A DNA stretch of 44,962 bases from Bacteroidales bacterium. Lineage in GTDB: Bacteria; Bacteroidota; Bacteroidia; Bacteroidales; Marinilabiliaceae. Shown here in pieces: positions 25,709 through 35,081 of the stretch. The DNA lies in contig JAKSBD010000384.1 in assembly GCA_022361295.1 (NCBI GenBank), positions 1 through 44,962 of the forward strand, read 5' to 3'. The notes below the pieces were generated by a model. It ran no database searches. It saw nothing but the letters and a program-made list of their open reading frames with translations, and had not been told where the DNA came from. The translations under genes and the position numbers were made by a program. Numbering within the stretch: the first letter of the stretch is position 1; each line of letters opens with the position of its first letter.

Positions 25709-26785
25709 TTATCCTAAGCGAGATAATAAATAACCAGCCATTTTGTCTAATGCCATTATTTTTTCAGCAGCATCAAGCTTAATGGCTTCCTTGGGCATCC
25801 CAAAAACTACGGACGAAGCTTCATCCTGTGCAACAGTATGAGCGCCTGATTCTTTTAGTTCCAACAACCCTTTTGCCCCATCATTGCCCATACCTGTCAG
25901 TATAAAGCCCGTTGCATTATTGCCGGCATAACGTGCGGCCGAACGAAACAATACGTCAACTGATGGTCGGTGGCGATTAACCAATGGTCCTTCTTTAACT
26001 TCAACCATATATTCTTTACCAACCCTCTTAAGCAACATATGTTTACTACCGGGAGCTATCAAAACACGTCCCTGATACAGCTTATCACCGTTCTCAGCTT
26101 CTTTTACCTCCAAGTCACAAATGTTATTCAGACTATTGGCAAATGATTTAGTGAAGCCTTCTGGCATATGCTGTACTATAGCAATTCCAGGCACTTTTGG
26201 TGGTAACTCTTTCAAAAAATTACGAATTGCCTCTGTTCCTCCTGTTGATGCTCCAAGAACCACCACTTTATCCGTATCAATAATCTGCTTGAAACTGGAT
26301 GCCTTGTTTAAAATAACATCGGCAGAATATTTAGGTTTAACAGTTGTGGCGACTGGTGTTGCAATTTTACGCCTTTTCAGTTTAACCTGAGCAGCTGCTT
26401 TAACGGCATCGCAAAGCATTATTTTTGACTCGTTGATAAACTGTGCCGCGTTCATTGCAGGTTTACCAATTATTTCGCTGGCCCCATACTCAAGAGCCTT
26501 CATCGCAACTTCGGTACCTTCGGTTGTTAAGCTGGAAATTACAACAACGGGAATTGGATGTTGCGACATTATTTTGCGCAAGAATGTTAGGCCATCCATA
26601 CGTGGCATTTCGATATCCAGAGTAATAACATCCGGAATCTCTTTCATGATTTTCTTAACCGCAATAATAGGATCGGCAGCCGTTCCCATTACTTCAATGC
26701 CCGGATCAGATTCAAGGATTGAAGACAAGCTCTGCCTGACAACCGCAGAATCATCAACTACTAAAACTCGAATCTTTTTCTTCAT
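25709..26785 (-). CDS. cheB: Chemotaxis response regulator protein-glutamate methylesterase CheB
   Basis: A 358-residue, complete CheB. The receiver domain (about residues 5-122) has the acidic pair Asp11-Asp12 and the phospho-acceptor Asp57 in [14 protein letters not shown] linker leads to the methylesterase domain (about 168-355) with the nucleophile in [13 protein letters not shown], the His in [11 protein letters not shown] and the Asp in [13 protein letters not shown]. Phosphorylation by CheA should stimulate removal of receptor methyl groups. A 184-base gap with a hairpin separates it from cheD, so it might begin a separate transcript. Confidence 0.95.
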   Translation of the reverse strand: MKKKIRVLVVDDSAVVRQSLSSILESDPGIEVMGTAADPIIAVKKIMKEIPDVITLDIEMPRMDGLTFLRKIMSQHPIPVVVISSLTTEGTEVAMKALEYGASEIIGKPAMNAAQFINESKIMLCDAVKAAAQVKLKRRKIATPVATTVKPKYSADVILNKASSFKQIIDTDKVVVLGASTGGTEAIRNFLKELPPKVPGIAIVQHMPEGFTKSFANSLNNICDLEVKEAENGDKLYQGRVLIAPGSKHMLLKRVGKEYMVEVKEGPLVNRHRPSVDVLFRSAARYAGNNATGFILTGMGNDGAKGLLELKESGAHTVAQDEASSVVFGMPKEAIKLDAAEKIMALDKMAGYLLSRLG

Positions 26786-26940
26786 GCGTTAAAACTTTAC
26801 TCATTAACAGAAATCCCAAATTTCCCTATTAAATCGTTTTTACCCTTTTGGATAACTTTATCCCGTTTTTCCTATTCCGCCGCTACAGCTGTTTCATTTT
26901 CAAGTCATAATAAAACAACTATACATCTCCCTTTCTTCAT

Positions 26941-26958
26941 ACAGACCTTTTGGTCTGT
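26941..26958. promoter_or_regulatory. Intergenic hairpin between cheD and cheB
   Basis: A perfect 7-bp stem ACAGACC/GGTCTGT with a TTTT loop, 11 bases past the cheD stop on the minus strand. No T-tract follows it, so it could be a partial terminator, an mRNA 3' end stabiliser or a processing site within the long locus. Confidence 0.45.
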
Positions 26959-26969
26959 TCAATACAGGT

Positions 26970-27446
26970 TTAATATACCTTTTTTTCCAGAAACTTATGG
27001 CGTACTTCCCCTGTATCGTTAAAAAAAATAATTTTCCTACCCCTTCTTCCGCCTGTACTTGATGCCACAATCGGAATCTTTTTCTCTTCTAACATTAAGC
27101 GTGCTACCCTGATATTTCTTTCACCAATCATGTTGGAATTACCGGTAGCTGACTCAAGCAACTCTCCTCCACCAAATATTTTGGCTTGTATATCTTTAAT
27201 ATCGCTCCCTAAATACAGCATTTTTTCAACCAATTTATCAATGGCGATATTTCCATATTTTGGCGATGCTAAATCGTTACCATTCCAGTTGGGAAGCATG
27301 TAGTGGTTCATTCCACCAATTTTCAGCTTTTTATCCCACAGACAAATGGCAACACAACTACCTAGTATGGTTTTGATCACATACGGGTCCTTGCTCACAA
27401 ACAATGAAGAGGGGTATAGAAAATGTTGCAAATATCTATTATCCAT
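26970..27446 (-). CDS. cheD: Chemoreceptor glutamine deamidase CheD
   Basis: A 158-residue CheD. The catalytic Cys31 is in TILGSCVAICLWD and His48 in GGMNHYMLP. Further family motifs are YGNIAIDKLVEKM, QAKIFGGGELL and IGERNIRVARLML. CheD converts receptor glutamines to glutamates, and in many bacteria it is also controlled by binding CheC or CheY-P. No cheC is visible in this locus. It starts 11 bases after the histidine-kinase-like gene ends. Confidence 0.95.
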   Translation of the reverse strand: MDNRYLQHFLYPSSLFVSKDPYVIKTILGSCVAICLWDKKLKIGGMNHYMLPNWNGNDLASPKYGNIAIDKLVEKMLYLGSDIKDIQAKIFGGGELLESATGNSNMIGERNIRVARLMLEEKKIPIVASSTGGRRGRKIIFFNDTGEVRHKFLEKKVY

Positions 27447-27457
27447 CTATCATCGTC

Positions 27458-28357
27458 TTAAAAAATCTCATCATCCTCATCAAAGAACACGTCGTTACCA
27501 TCACCGCTAAAACCTTCAACGATGTTACGTGCTTCAGGCAATGAAACCGAAAATTCAGAACCCTCACCTTTTTGACTCTTAATATCAATATCTCCGCCTA
27601 ATACATCTAATAAGGCTTTTGTAATTGATAAGCCAAGGCCATGGCCTCTGTTTATTGAGTTAATACCTGAATCCAAGCGTTTAAAGCGCTCAAAAATTAT
27701 CTTCTGATTCTTCTCAGAAATACCAGTACCGTAATCCTGAACTGATGCATGAAGAACATCTTCATCCACCCAAACTTTAAGAATTACCTGACTATCCTTA
27801 TAACTATATTTTAAAGCATTATTAAGCAAGTTGCTTAATATCAACTTTAATTTCTCTGAATCAGTTTTGAAATAGAAGTTTTTACCAAAGCCGTGCTCAA
27901 TATTGAACTCAATTTTAATATCGATACCCATTTTGCGCGAAATGATGTTGAATGAATCAACCACCGTTTGCACCAGGCTTCTGATGTTTACTTTAGTAAT
28001 GTTTGGAGCAATTTCTCCAGCCTCAATCTTAGCAGCAACAAAAATATTACGCAACTGGAAATCAAGGTTAAATGCCTCACTATGAATTAATGCAACCATC
28101 GACACCACTTTTTTCCAGTCATTCTTTTCAACTGAAAGGATGGCTTTTGATAAACCAAGAATGGATGTAAAAGGGTTGACTATTTCGTTAGAGATATTTG
28201 AAATAAAATGGCTCTTTAAAGCTTCAGACTCCTTAAGTTTCTTTGTAACACTCTGAAAGTCTTTAGACAATTCTTTCATCTCATTATCTAACTTTTTCCT
28301 TTCTTCAAGTCGTAACCTGAGTTCTCGTAAAAGTTGCTTGTCAGATAAATTGCTCAT
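27458..28357 (-). CDS. Histidine-kinase-like protein lacking the phospho-acceptor histidine
   Basis: A 299-residue soluble protein. An N-terminal coiled coil (about residues 8-48) leads into a HisKA-like dimerisation helix in which the H-box reads HFISNISNEIVNPF, so Asn57 (codon AAC) replaces the histidine that is normally phosphorylated. The HATPase domain (about 145-275) is well preserved: LILSNLLNNALKYS (N box), VQDYGTGISEKNQ (G1), FERFKRL (F box) and GHGLGLSITKALL (G2). It should bind ATP but cannot autophosphorylate in the usual way; it could be a pseudokinase, phosphorylate another residue or protein, or be an RsbW-like partner of the STAS protein. It is embedded between cheR and cheD. 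Confidence 0.9.
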   Translation of the reverse strand: MSNLSDKQLLRELRLRLEERKKLDNEMKELSKDFQSVTKKLKESEALKSHFISNISNEIVNPFTSILGLSKAILSVEKNDWKKVVSMVALIHSEAFNLDFQLRNIFVAAKIEAGEIAPNITKVNIRSLVQTVVDSFNIISRKMGIDIKIEFNIEHGFGKNFYFKTDSEKLKLILSNLLNNALKYSYKDSQVILKVWVDEDVLHASVQDYGTGISEKNQKIIFERFKRLDSGINSINRGHGLGLSITKALLDVLGGDIDIKSQKGEGSEFSVSLPEARNIVEGFSGDGNDVFFDEDDEIF

Positions 28358-28383
28358 AATTAAATTTTTATATTCCGGACTAA

Positions 28384-29247
28384 TTATATTTTTCTAAATA
28401 TTGTTGGTTTTATATGCTCCAACGGCACATCCATTCCTGATAATGACTCAGAGTGACCTATAAAAAAGATTCCTCCGGGCTTAAGATAGTTACACAATTT
28501 ACCGATAACCTTCTCTTGTGTAGCTCTATCAAAATATATCAGAACATTACGACAAAACACAACATCAAATGTTTCATTCATATCGTAATGATTATCCATT
28601 AAATTAACATGCTTTAGCACGATATTTTTTTGCAATTCTGGCTTTACCCTAACAGTTGGATTGATACGATCTTTGCTTTTTAAAAAATAACGCTTCTTCA
28701 TATCAAGTGGCAAAAGGGCAATTTTATTCTCTGGATAAACTCCCTTTGCTGCCTTGGTTAGGACTTTGTTTGAAATGTCAGAACCATGAATCGAAAAGTT
28801 AAAGCCAGGCGATAGTCGTTTATATTCATTTAAAACGATAGATATTGTATATGGTTCTTCACCACTTGAACAACCGGCACTCCAGACCTTAAAAAAACCG
28901 TTTCCATTAAATTGAGGCAAAACGTCATCACGCAAAAAATCGAAATGAACAGGTTCACGAAAGAAATCTGTTTTGTTAGTCGTTACTACATTCAGAAAAT
29001 TAAATATTTCTTTCTTCTGCCCTTCTTTGCTAAAAAAATACTCTTTGTATTCGGTATATGATTTCATGTTTAGCTCACGAATACGTTTTAACAAACGCCC
29101 CTGCAGCATCACTCGCTTGACAGGAGGCATTTTAATACCATATTCGTTATAGATAAAATCACTAAATGCCTGAAAATCCTTCTCAGATAATTCAGCTTTA
29201 AAAGCATCCAGCTCTTTATCTTTTTCAGTATTATTTGCTGCAAACAT
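28384..29247 (-). CDS. cheR: Chemotaxis protein methyltransferase CheR (canonical copy)
   Basis: A 287-residue CheR with an N-terminal acidic extension of about 25 residues, the helical N-domain (MLQGRLLKRIRELNM) and a canonical SAM-binding motif FKVWSAGCSSGEEPYTISIV. It also has DVVFCRNVLIYF and GGIFFIGHSESLSG. It should methylate glutamates of the receptor at 33330, whose C-terminal tail resembles the CheR docking peptide. Of the three CheR genes in the cluster it is the most typical and the one nearest cheW/cheA. Confidence 0.95.
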   Translation of the reverse strand: MFAANNTEKDKELDAFKAELSEKDFQAFSDFIYNEYGIKMPPVKRVMLQGRLLKRIRELNMKSYTEYKEYFFSKEGQKKEIFNFLNVVTTNKTDFFREPVHFDFLRDDVLPQFNGNGFFKVWSAGCSSGEEPYTISIVLNEYKRLSPGFNFSIHGSDISNKVLTKAAKGVYPENKIALLPLDMKKRYFLKSKDRINPTVRVKPELQKNIVLKHVNLMDNHYDMNETFDVVFCRNVLIYFDRATQEKVIGKLCNYLKPGGIFFIGHSESLSGMDVPLEHIKPTIFRKI

Positions 29248-29257
29248 TTACCAAATC

Positions 29258-29734
29258 CTAATTAACAGCATCAATCACTTCACCCAGACTGATAATATCT
29301 GTTTCACTAAATATCTTATCTGCGTTTAATATCATCACCAAATCGTCATTATTTTGATAGGATGCCAGTATATATCCTGGTTTATAATCCGTTTCAATCT
29401 CTTTGATTTTAGACTCATCGGCTTCAAACACATCCGAAACAGCATCAACCAATACGCCTACACTCATTAGGCTACCATCTGCTTTGTTAATATCCAGTAC
29501 AACAAAACAAGACTGTGGGGTGATTTCAACAGTTCCTAAATTAAACTTAGCAGCAGCATCAATTACCGGAATGATTTTATCGCGATGATCAACCACCCCT
29601 TTCACATAAGCCATACTCTCGGGCACTGCTTTAGGCTCGATGTATTCTTTAATTTCGACTACTTTTTCAACGTGAACACCAAAAATGTTTTCACCAATCG
29701 AAAATGTAAGATATGCATTTACTTCCTGACTCAT
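29258..29734 (-). CDS. cheW: CheW coupling protein (first of two)
   Basis: A 158-residue CheW/SH3-like double barrel coupling receptor to CheA. Typical strands are AYLTFSIGENIFGVHVEKV, YVKGVVDHRDKIIPVID and SVGVLVDAVSDVFEADESKI. The usual V-x-N-x-R-G motif is changed to VKGVVDHRDKIIPV. It starts 8 bases after the preceding cheW. Two CheW proteins in one operon suggest different contacts in the array or different receptors. Confidence 0.92.
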   Translation of the reverse strand: MSQEVNAYLTFSIGENIFGVHVEKVVEIKEYIEPKAVPESMAYVKGVVDHRDKIIPVIDAAAKFNLGTVEITPQSCFVVLDINKADGSLMSVGVLVDAVSDVFEADESKIKEIETDYKPGYILASYQNNDDLVMILNADKIFSETDIISLGEVIDAVN

Positions 29735-29742
29735 GCTAGTGC

Positions 29743-30192
29743 TTATTTTTCAATTTCCTGTACTACTTCACTTAACTCAATGATATGAATAAACTCTTCA
29801 TTTTTATGGATACTGCCGGTGAAAGAATGCACTAAACCGGTGTTTCCATTAATAACTGACTCTTTTAATTCTGATTCGTCAAGATCGAAAACTTCTTTAA
29901 CACCATCAACCACAAAGCCAATTAATGAATCTGTTTTATCATCATCAGATACAACAATCACTGCCGTATCTTGTCCGTTCTCAATATTTTCCATTCCCAT
30001 CATCATGCGTAAATCTGCAATAGGAATGATGTTACCATGAAGGTTAATTACCCCGATTAAATAGTCTTTGGTATTGGGCACCCAGGTAACTTTATCAAAT
30101 TCAAGAATATTACGAACCTTAAGAGTATCGAACGCAAACACTTCTTTATTGATCAAAAACGATATAATGGATGTCATCTGTTCTTTCATCAT
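29743..30192 (-). CDS. cheW: CheW coupling protein (second of two)
   Basis: A 149-residue CheW. Conserved parts are SFLINKEVFAFDTLKVRNIL, DYLIGVINLHGNIIPIADLR (closest to the consensus GvinlRG, with His in place of Arg) and LIGFVVDGVKEVFDLDESEL. It is separated from cheA by a single base, so it is translated with it. It is likely the primary partner of the CheA P5 domain. Confidence 0.93.
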   Translation of the reverse strand: MMKEQMTSIISFLINKEVFAFDTLKVRNILEFDKVTWVPNTKDYLIGVINLHGNIIPIADLRMMMGMENIENGQDTAVIVVSDDDKTDSLIGFVVDGVKEVFDLDESELKESVINGNTGLVHSFTGSIHKNEEFIHIIELSEVVQEIEK

Positions 30193-30193
30193 A

Positions 30194-32230
30194 TTAATTC
30201 TTAGTTCGATATTTCTTCACTGCATTATTATGAATCAGGCGATTAGTATCAATTACCAGGGCAATTGTTCCATCACCCATAATTGAAGCTCCTGATATAT
30301 TTTCCTGCTTCTTAAGGAAGCGTCCAAGAGGTTTTACAACCGTTTGATATTCTCCTATGACCTGATCAACAAGCAAACCAACTTTTCTATCTTCGTACTT
30401 AACCAATATCAGCTGCTCAGTACCCTTACTGGCCTTTTCTGTTTCAAAGGTTTCGCGTAAATCAATAAACGGGTATTGCTCTTCATCAATATTGACTACG
30501 TGATTAAATGTCTTTCCAAAAGATATGGTATCCAGTGCAAATATTTTTTCGATATTGGCAATAGGAATGACATATTGATTTTTGAATACCTTAACCAGCA
30601 GACCATCAATAATAGATAAAGTCATTGGTAATTCGAGCGTAAGAGTCGTACCTTTTCCAATTTCAGAATCTAAAGATACTTCACCGCGAATCTCTCCAAT
30701 CTTCTTCCTTACTACGTCCATGCCAACGCCACGACCCGATACATCAGTCACCTCTTCTTTTGTTGAGAAACCACTTAAAAATACCAATTCAAATATTTCC
30801 TTACGGGTCAATTCGGTATTAGCGTCAATCAAGCCTTTACTAATGGCTTTATTACGTATGAATTCAGGGTCAATTCCTTTACCATCATCCATTACTTCAA
30901 CCATTACACTGGCACCAGAATAATAGGCTTTGAAGAGAATGGTTCCTTTAGGCGATTTACCATTCTTAATACGATCATCAGGCATCTCAATACCGTGATC
31001 AACCGCATTACGGATAATATGTAACAACGGATCTGTAAGGTGCTCAATAATGTTCTTATCTAACTCAATATCACCGCCTTCGATAACAAAATCAATATCC
31101 TTGTCTAACTCTTTGGATAAGTCGCGAACCAGACGCTGAAAACGCATTAATTCGCTTTGCAATGGTATAAGACTTATTGAAAAGGCATTATCCCTTAACT
31201 GACGGCTCAACTTCTGAATATTTTCTGCTAAGGCTAAAACAGCAGGGTTACCATCATTTTCGGCAAACAAGTTTAACTGAGCCTGAATAGTTACCAATTC
31301 ACTCACCAGGTTAACCAACTCATCAATCTTAGTTGAATTAACACGGATACTCGATATTTTATGTTCCTTGAGCTGAACCTTCTTTTTTATTTCTTTTTTC
31401 GCCTGATCAGTTGAATCAGATGCTTTAGCAACCAAATCCTGCTTTGTAAGGCTTTTCTGAAGTTTTGATGCTTCATCAATACTCTCAGAAATAGCATTGG
31501 CTGTTAACAGGTTACCCGCACCAATCTCTTCAATGCTGATTTCACATTCATCTTCAACAAAAATGAATACGTCTTTAATGTCATTAACTGATTCTTCGGT
31601 GTTCAGAACAACCTGCCAGTGACAATAACTTTTTACAGGATTGAAGCTGTTTAAAGCAGGCACTTTTTCAAAAAAGGCCACAACCCTTGCTTCACCCATC
31701 GCATGAAGATCATCCAGTAAATAAAATGGATTAGTTCCATTTCGAAGGATTTCTTCATTGGGCTTTATATTGATTAAAAATGTTTTTGAACCATCATCCT
31801 TAACTGCAGTTTCACTGCTGGCCTGAACAGCAGGCGCTGCAGCTTTTGTATCACTGTCAGAAAACTGTTGAACACGCTGAATAAAAGCAGCCTGATTAGC
31901 CAACTCATCAGCATCATCCACATCGCCCACCTCCAACATATGTTTGATGTGGTCAATAGATTCGAATGTTAGTGAAATAATATCATCGGTTATGCTGAGT
32001 TTATTATTCCTAACTAAGTCGAATACAGTTTCGAGGTGATGTGTAAATTCACTCAACTGGTTAAAGCCAAACATTGCTCCACCACCTTTAAGTGTGTGCA
32101 TCGCCCGGAAAATACGCTCAATTATTTCGTTGTTTGAGGTATCTTTCTCCAGAAGCAATAAAGCTTCCTCTAAGTCATGAACATTATCGTTTGACTCTTC
32201 TACAAATTTTGCCTTAAACTTATCAATCAT
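30194..32230 (-). CDS. cheA: Chemotaxis histidine kinase CheA
   Basis: A 678-residue CheA. The P1 HPt domain (residues 1-125) carries the phosphorylated His45 in AMHTLKGGGAMFGF. A variable domain (about 145-265) may be a P2-like docking module. P3 dimerisation starts SSIRVNSTKIDELVNLVSEL. The P4 ATPase has the N box LLHIIRNAVDHGIEMPD, G1 VMDDGKGIDPEFI and the SGRGVGMDVVRKKI G2 loop. P5, the CheW-like domain, runs from about 545 to the end (GLLVKVFKNQYVIPI). It should phosphorylate the CheY, CheB and perhaps the HPt protein in this locus. Confidence 0.96.
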   Translation of the reverse strand: MIDKFKAKFVEESNDNVHDLEEALLLLEKDTSNNEIIERIFRAMHTLKGGGAMFGFNQLSEFTHHLETVFDLVRNNKLSITDDIISLTFESIDHIKHMLEVGDVDDADELANQAAFIQRVQQFSDSDTKAAAPAVQASSETAVKDDGSKTFLINIKPNEEILRNGTNPFYLLDDLHAMGEARVVAFFEKVPALNSFNPVKSYCHWQVVLNTEESVNDIKDVFIFVEDECEISIEEIGAGNLLTANAISESIDEASKLQKSLTKQDLVAKASDSTDQAKKEIKKKVQLKEHKISSIRVNSTKIDELVNLVSELVTIQAQLNLFAENDGNPAVLALAENIQKLSRQLRDNAFSISLIPLQSELMRFQRLVRDLSKELDKDIDFVIEGGDIELDKNIIEHLTDPLLHIIRNAVDHGIEMPDDRIKNGKSPKGTILFKAYYSGASVMVEVMDDGKGIDPEFIRNKAISKGLIDANTELTRKEIFELVFLSGFSTKEEVTDVSGRGVGMDVVRKKIGEIRGEVSLDSEIGKGTTLTLELPMTLSIIDGLLVKVFKNQYVIPIANIEKIFALDTISFGKTFNHVVNIDEEQYPFIDLRETFETEKASKGTEQLILVKYEDRKVGLLVDQVIGEYQTVVKPLGRFLKKQENISGASIMGDGTIALVIDTNRLIHNNAVKKYRTKN

Positions 32231-32242
32231 TTGTTTGTGCTT

Positions 32243-32608
32243 TTAACCGGTGATGGTGTTAAAATAGTCTATCAAAACGTTCCTTTCTTCCTCTGTTTGT
32301 GGCGTATGGGCTTCTTCATTAACCAATAATTTCTGCAAAACAGAAACTGCTGATTTGGTTTTTTCTACCATATTGCCGTTAACCTCAAGATTATTATTCA
32401 GCACTTCTTTGTAAGCCAGCTCAATAGGGATAGCAATATTTGGAAGTTCATTAAATCCAACCATTGGTGCTGTCCCTTTAATATTGTGCATGGTACGTAT
32501 CACCATTTCAACAGCCTCATGAGACAATTGAACAGGTTCTGCCAACTCTTGCTCCAATACAGAGAGGTTATCAGACGTTTCTTTGATAAAAATATTCTTA
32601 ACTCTCAT
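32243..32608 (-). CDS. Stand-alone HPt-domain protein
   Basis: A 121-residue helical protein. His41 in TMHNIKGTAPMVGFNELP is in the same context as CheA His45 (MHTLKGGGAMFGFNQL), so it is a histidine phosphotransfer domain that probably arose from CheA P1. It could act as a phosphate sink or relay between CheA-phosphorylated receivers and another regulator. It sits between cheY (1-bp gap) and cheA (12-bp gap). Confidence 0.88.
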   Translation of the reverse strand: MRVKNIFIKETSDNLSVLEQELAEPVQLSHEAVEMVIRTMHNIKGTAPMVGFNELPNIAIPIELAYKEVLNNNLEVNGNMVEKTKSAVSVLQKLLVNEEAHTPQTEEERNVLIDYFNTITG

Positions 32609-32609
32609 C

Positions 32610-32975
32610 TTATCTTAAGACACGAGAAATTGCGCTCAACAACTTAGCTGGAACAAAAGGTTTAATAATCCATCCTGTTGCACCTGCCTGCTTAGCTTCC
32701 ATTTTCTTAGAAGCCTGAGACTCTGTTGTTAAGAATAAGATTGGAATATGCTTGTAAGCTTCAATCTCTCTGATTTTTCTAATCAATCCTAATCCATCAA
32801 GGTTAGGCATGTGAAGGTCGGTGATAACAATATCAATCGTTCTGCCATCCAGGAACTTTTGTGCATCTTCGCCATCTACACCAACCAATACTTCGTAACC
32901 TTCATTCTGAAGAGTAAAGTTGACTACTTCGCGGATACTTTCTGAATCATCAACGATGAGAACTGTTTTAGCCAT
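32610..32975 (-). CDS. cheY: CheY-like single-domain response regulator
   Basis: A 121-residue receiver. The acidic pocket is Asp9-Asp10, the phospho-acceptor Asp53 (VITDLHMPNLDG), the conserved Thr in ILFLTTES, and the Lys in WIIKPF. No output domain is present. It matches the CheY family closely. Because no flagellar switch is evident, its target may be a gliding-, pilus- or transcription-related protein elsewhere, or the HPt protein encoded next to it. Confidence 0.95.
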   Translation of the reverse strand: MAKTVLIVDDSESIREVVNFTLQNEGYEVLVGVDGEDAQKFLDGRTIDIVITDLHMPNLDGLGLIRKIREIEAYKHIPILFLTTESQASKKMEAKQAGATGWIIKPFVPAKLLSAISRVLR

Positions 32976-33006
32976 AATGTATTTTTCTAGTTATATATAT
33001 TTTAGA

Positions 33007-33318
33007 TTAATTAAGAACGTTTTGAAAACCTGAGTTTTTAATAAGCAGCTGTATTTCGGGCTTTAACTCAGCTTTAACAGTGGTTGCTTTACCATTCGCT
33101 TTGAGTGTAGCTTTTAAAGACAGTATAAGCTGTATAAAAGTAACATCCACGCTTTCGGGGTTATCGATTTCAATTTGCAAATCTTTATCGGTTTTCAAAC
33201 CATTTTTGACGGCATCTGCAATTTTCTCGATATGGTTAATGATAAGCTGGCCTGAAAAGCGAATAATTGATTGCTCAGGCAACTCATCATGCATAACTTT
33301 ATATGGTAAATTCTCCAT
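33007..33318 (-). CDS. STAS-domain protein (anti-anti-sigma-like)
   Basis: A 103-residue protein with the STAS pattern: strand IIRFSGQLIINHIEKIADAV, LQIEIDNPESVDVTFIQLIL and the C-terminal AELKPEIQLLIKNSGFQNVL. In partner-switching proteins the loop reads D-S-S-G; here it is VDVTFIQL, with Thr60 at or next to the phospho-acceptor position. It lies between the receptor and cheY and is a plausible substrate of the SpoIIE-type phosphatase at the end of the locus. It could instead be a MlaB-like structural STAS. Confidence 0.88.
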   Translation of the reverse strand: MENLPYKVMHDELPEQSIIRFSGQLIINHIEKIADAVKNGLKTDKDLQIEIDNPESVDVTFIQLILSLKATLKANGKATTVKAELKPEIQLLIKNSGFQNVLN

Positions 33319-33329
33319 TCTTGTACGTC

Positions 33330-35072
33330 TTAGAATTTCTCGTAATTATCTAAATCAAAGTCCTTATCAAAGTTTGAGAAAGGATTCTCTGGTTGAGAAG
33401 GTGTCTTTTCGGCAGGCTTAACTTCGGGCTTTTTAACCGCTTTTTTAGGCTCTACCTTTGGTTTAGCTGATACAGCAGGTTTTTCTACTTTATCCTTATC
33501 ACTTACTTTTTTAGCCTTAACCTTTTTGCTTTTAGCATCAATTTTAAAGTAGCTGACAGCGTCATTAAGATTATCTGCCAGGTTAGCTAATTGATCAGAG
33601 CTTTGAGTTAATTCGTCTGAAGATGAAGCATTCTCCTGGGTAATCATATTCAACTGCTGCATTGCCAGATTGATTTGCTCAGCTCCTGTTTTCTGCTCCA
33701 TACTTGCCGCAGAGATTTCCTTAATTAACTGCGTTGTTTTTTCAATATCAGGAACAAGTGCTTTAGATTTCTCACCTGCTTCTGTAGATACTTTTAAGCC
33801 GGTTGAAACAAGAGATACAATTTCATCTGCAGCAGACTTACTGCGTTCAGCTAATTTACGTACTTCGGCAGCTACAACAGAGAAGCCCCTGCCATGCTCA
33901 CCTGCACGAGCCGCTTCAACAGCAGCATTCAATGCCAAAATATTTGTTTGAAATGCAATATCACTAATGATGGTTATTTTTTCAGAAACATCCTTCATTA
34001 CCTTCGCCGCCTGAGACGACAGTTCATCAGCAACGCTAACATCTTTAGCTGTTTCAACGGTAATCTTTTCAGTCTGAATTGAATTATCGGTATTCTGATC
34101 GATATTGGCAACCATTTCTTCAATTGAGGTAGAAACCTCCTCAGCAGAAGCAGCCTGATCGGCCGATCCTTTAGACAATTGTAATGAACTTGACTTCAAC
34201 TGTGTACTTGAAGTTACCAAATCATCAGCATTCGCCTTAATAGTATTAACCGTCTTTTTAAGGTTATCGGCCATACTAACTAACGCTTTAGCCAAGTCTC
34301 CAATTTCATCATTCTGTTCAACATCAACTGTTGCCGTTAAGTCTCCCTCACCAATTGCCTGTGCAAATGTAACACCTTTATTAAGTGGAGCCACTATTGA
34401 GTTGTACAGCAGGTAAGCTGTACCAACGGCACCTGCAATAACCAATAAACTCATAATCAGTATCACCACCTGCAATACAGTAAAGCTACTGTTACTATCA
34501 GTTAATGCCTGGTTTGTTGCTTCATCGTATTTAGTAGCTAACTCTTTAATCTGGCTGTCCACTTCCTCTGTCAGAGTAATGATTTCTCCTCCATCCTGAA
34601 CTTTATCTTCAGTCTCGAACTTAATCATTACATCTTCATAAGCTTCAAAAGAGTTTAAGCTGCTCATGACATACTGCTGAATCTGGAAAAGTGAATCCAC
34701 ATCACTAAAAATGTGATTTAATTCATCCTTATCAGCCTGACTTTCCCATTCCTCACTTAGCTTAAGCAACTCATCCTTCAACTGAGGAAAATCTTTTTCA
34801 TGAAGTTCCTTTAAACGGATTTTATCAGGTGTATCTGTTTGAATATCGATAAATACCCAACTACGAATTAACATTTTACTGTCGATCACCAAATCGCTCA
34901 AACCATTCAACTTCTCCGATGATGGAGAGTAAACCTCTGTTAATTCTCTGTTTTTACTTTTACTTCCTGTTAAAGTCGAGTAAGTCCAGATTCCCTGCAC
35001 CACGATAAGTAGCAGTATTAATCCAAACCCGCCCAACAACTTCTGGGCAATATTCAGTTTGATGTTTTTCAT
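33330..35072 (-). CDS. Methyl-accepting chemotaxis protein with docking-like C-terminal pentapeptide
   Basis: A 580-residue chemoreceptor. Membrane helix 1 is about residues 12-30, an extracytoplasmic four-helix-bundle sensor follows to about 190, and membrane helix 2 covers about 197-222 ([20 protein letters not shown]). HAMP comes next, then the signalling hairpin with the conserved tip [20 protein letters not shown] and [18 protein letters not shown]. After the hairpin lies a Lys/Pro/Ala-rich tether (about 510-560), and the protein ends in [13 protein letters not shown] resembles the NWETF tail that binds CheR and CheB. It lies 9 bases after the YfiR-like gene. Confidence 0.95.
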   Translation of the reverse strand: MKNIKLNIAQKLLGGFGLILLLIVVQGIWTYSTLTGSKSKNRELTEVYSPSSEKLNGLSDLVIDSKMLIRSWVFIDIQTDTPDKIRLKELHEKDFPQLKDELLKLSEEWESQADKDELNHIFSDVDSLFQIQQYVMSSLNSFEAYEDVMIKFETEDKVQDGGEIITLTEEVDSQIKELATKYDEATNQALTDSNSSFTVLQVVILIMSLLVIAGAVGTAYLLYNSIVAPLNKGVTFAQAIGEGDLTATVDVEQNDEIGDLAKALVSMADNLKKTVNTIKANADDLVTSSTQLKSSSLQLSKGSADQAASAEEVSTSIEEMVANIDQNTDNSIQTEKITVETAKDVSVADELSSQAAKVMKDVSEKITIISDIAFQTNILALNAAVEAARAGEHGRGFSVVAAEVRKLAERSKSAADEIVSLVSTGLKVSTEAGEKSKALVPDIEKTTQLIKEISAASMEQKTGAEQINLAMQQLNMITQENASSSDELTQSSDQLANLADNLNDAVSYFKIDAKSKKVKAKKVSDKDKVEKPAVSAKPKVEPKKAVKKPEVKPAEKTPSQPENPFSNFDKDFDLDNYEKF

Positions 35073-35081
35073 GATTACTTC

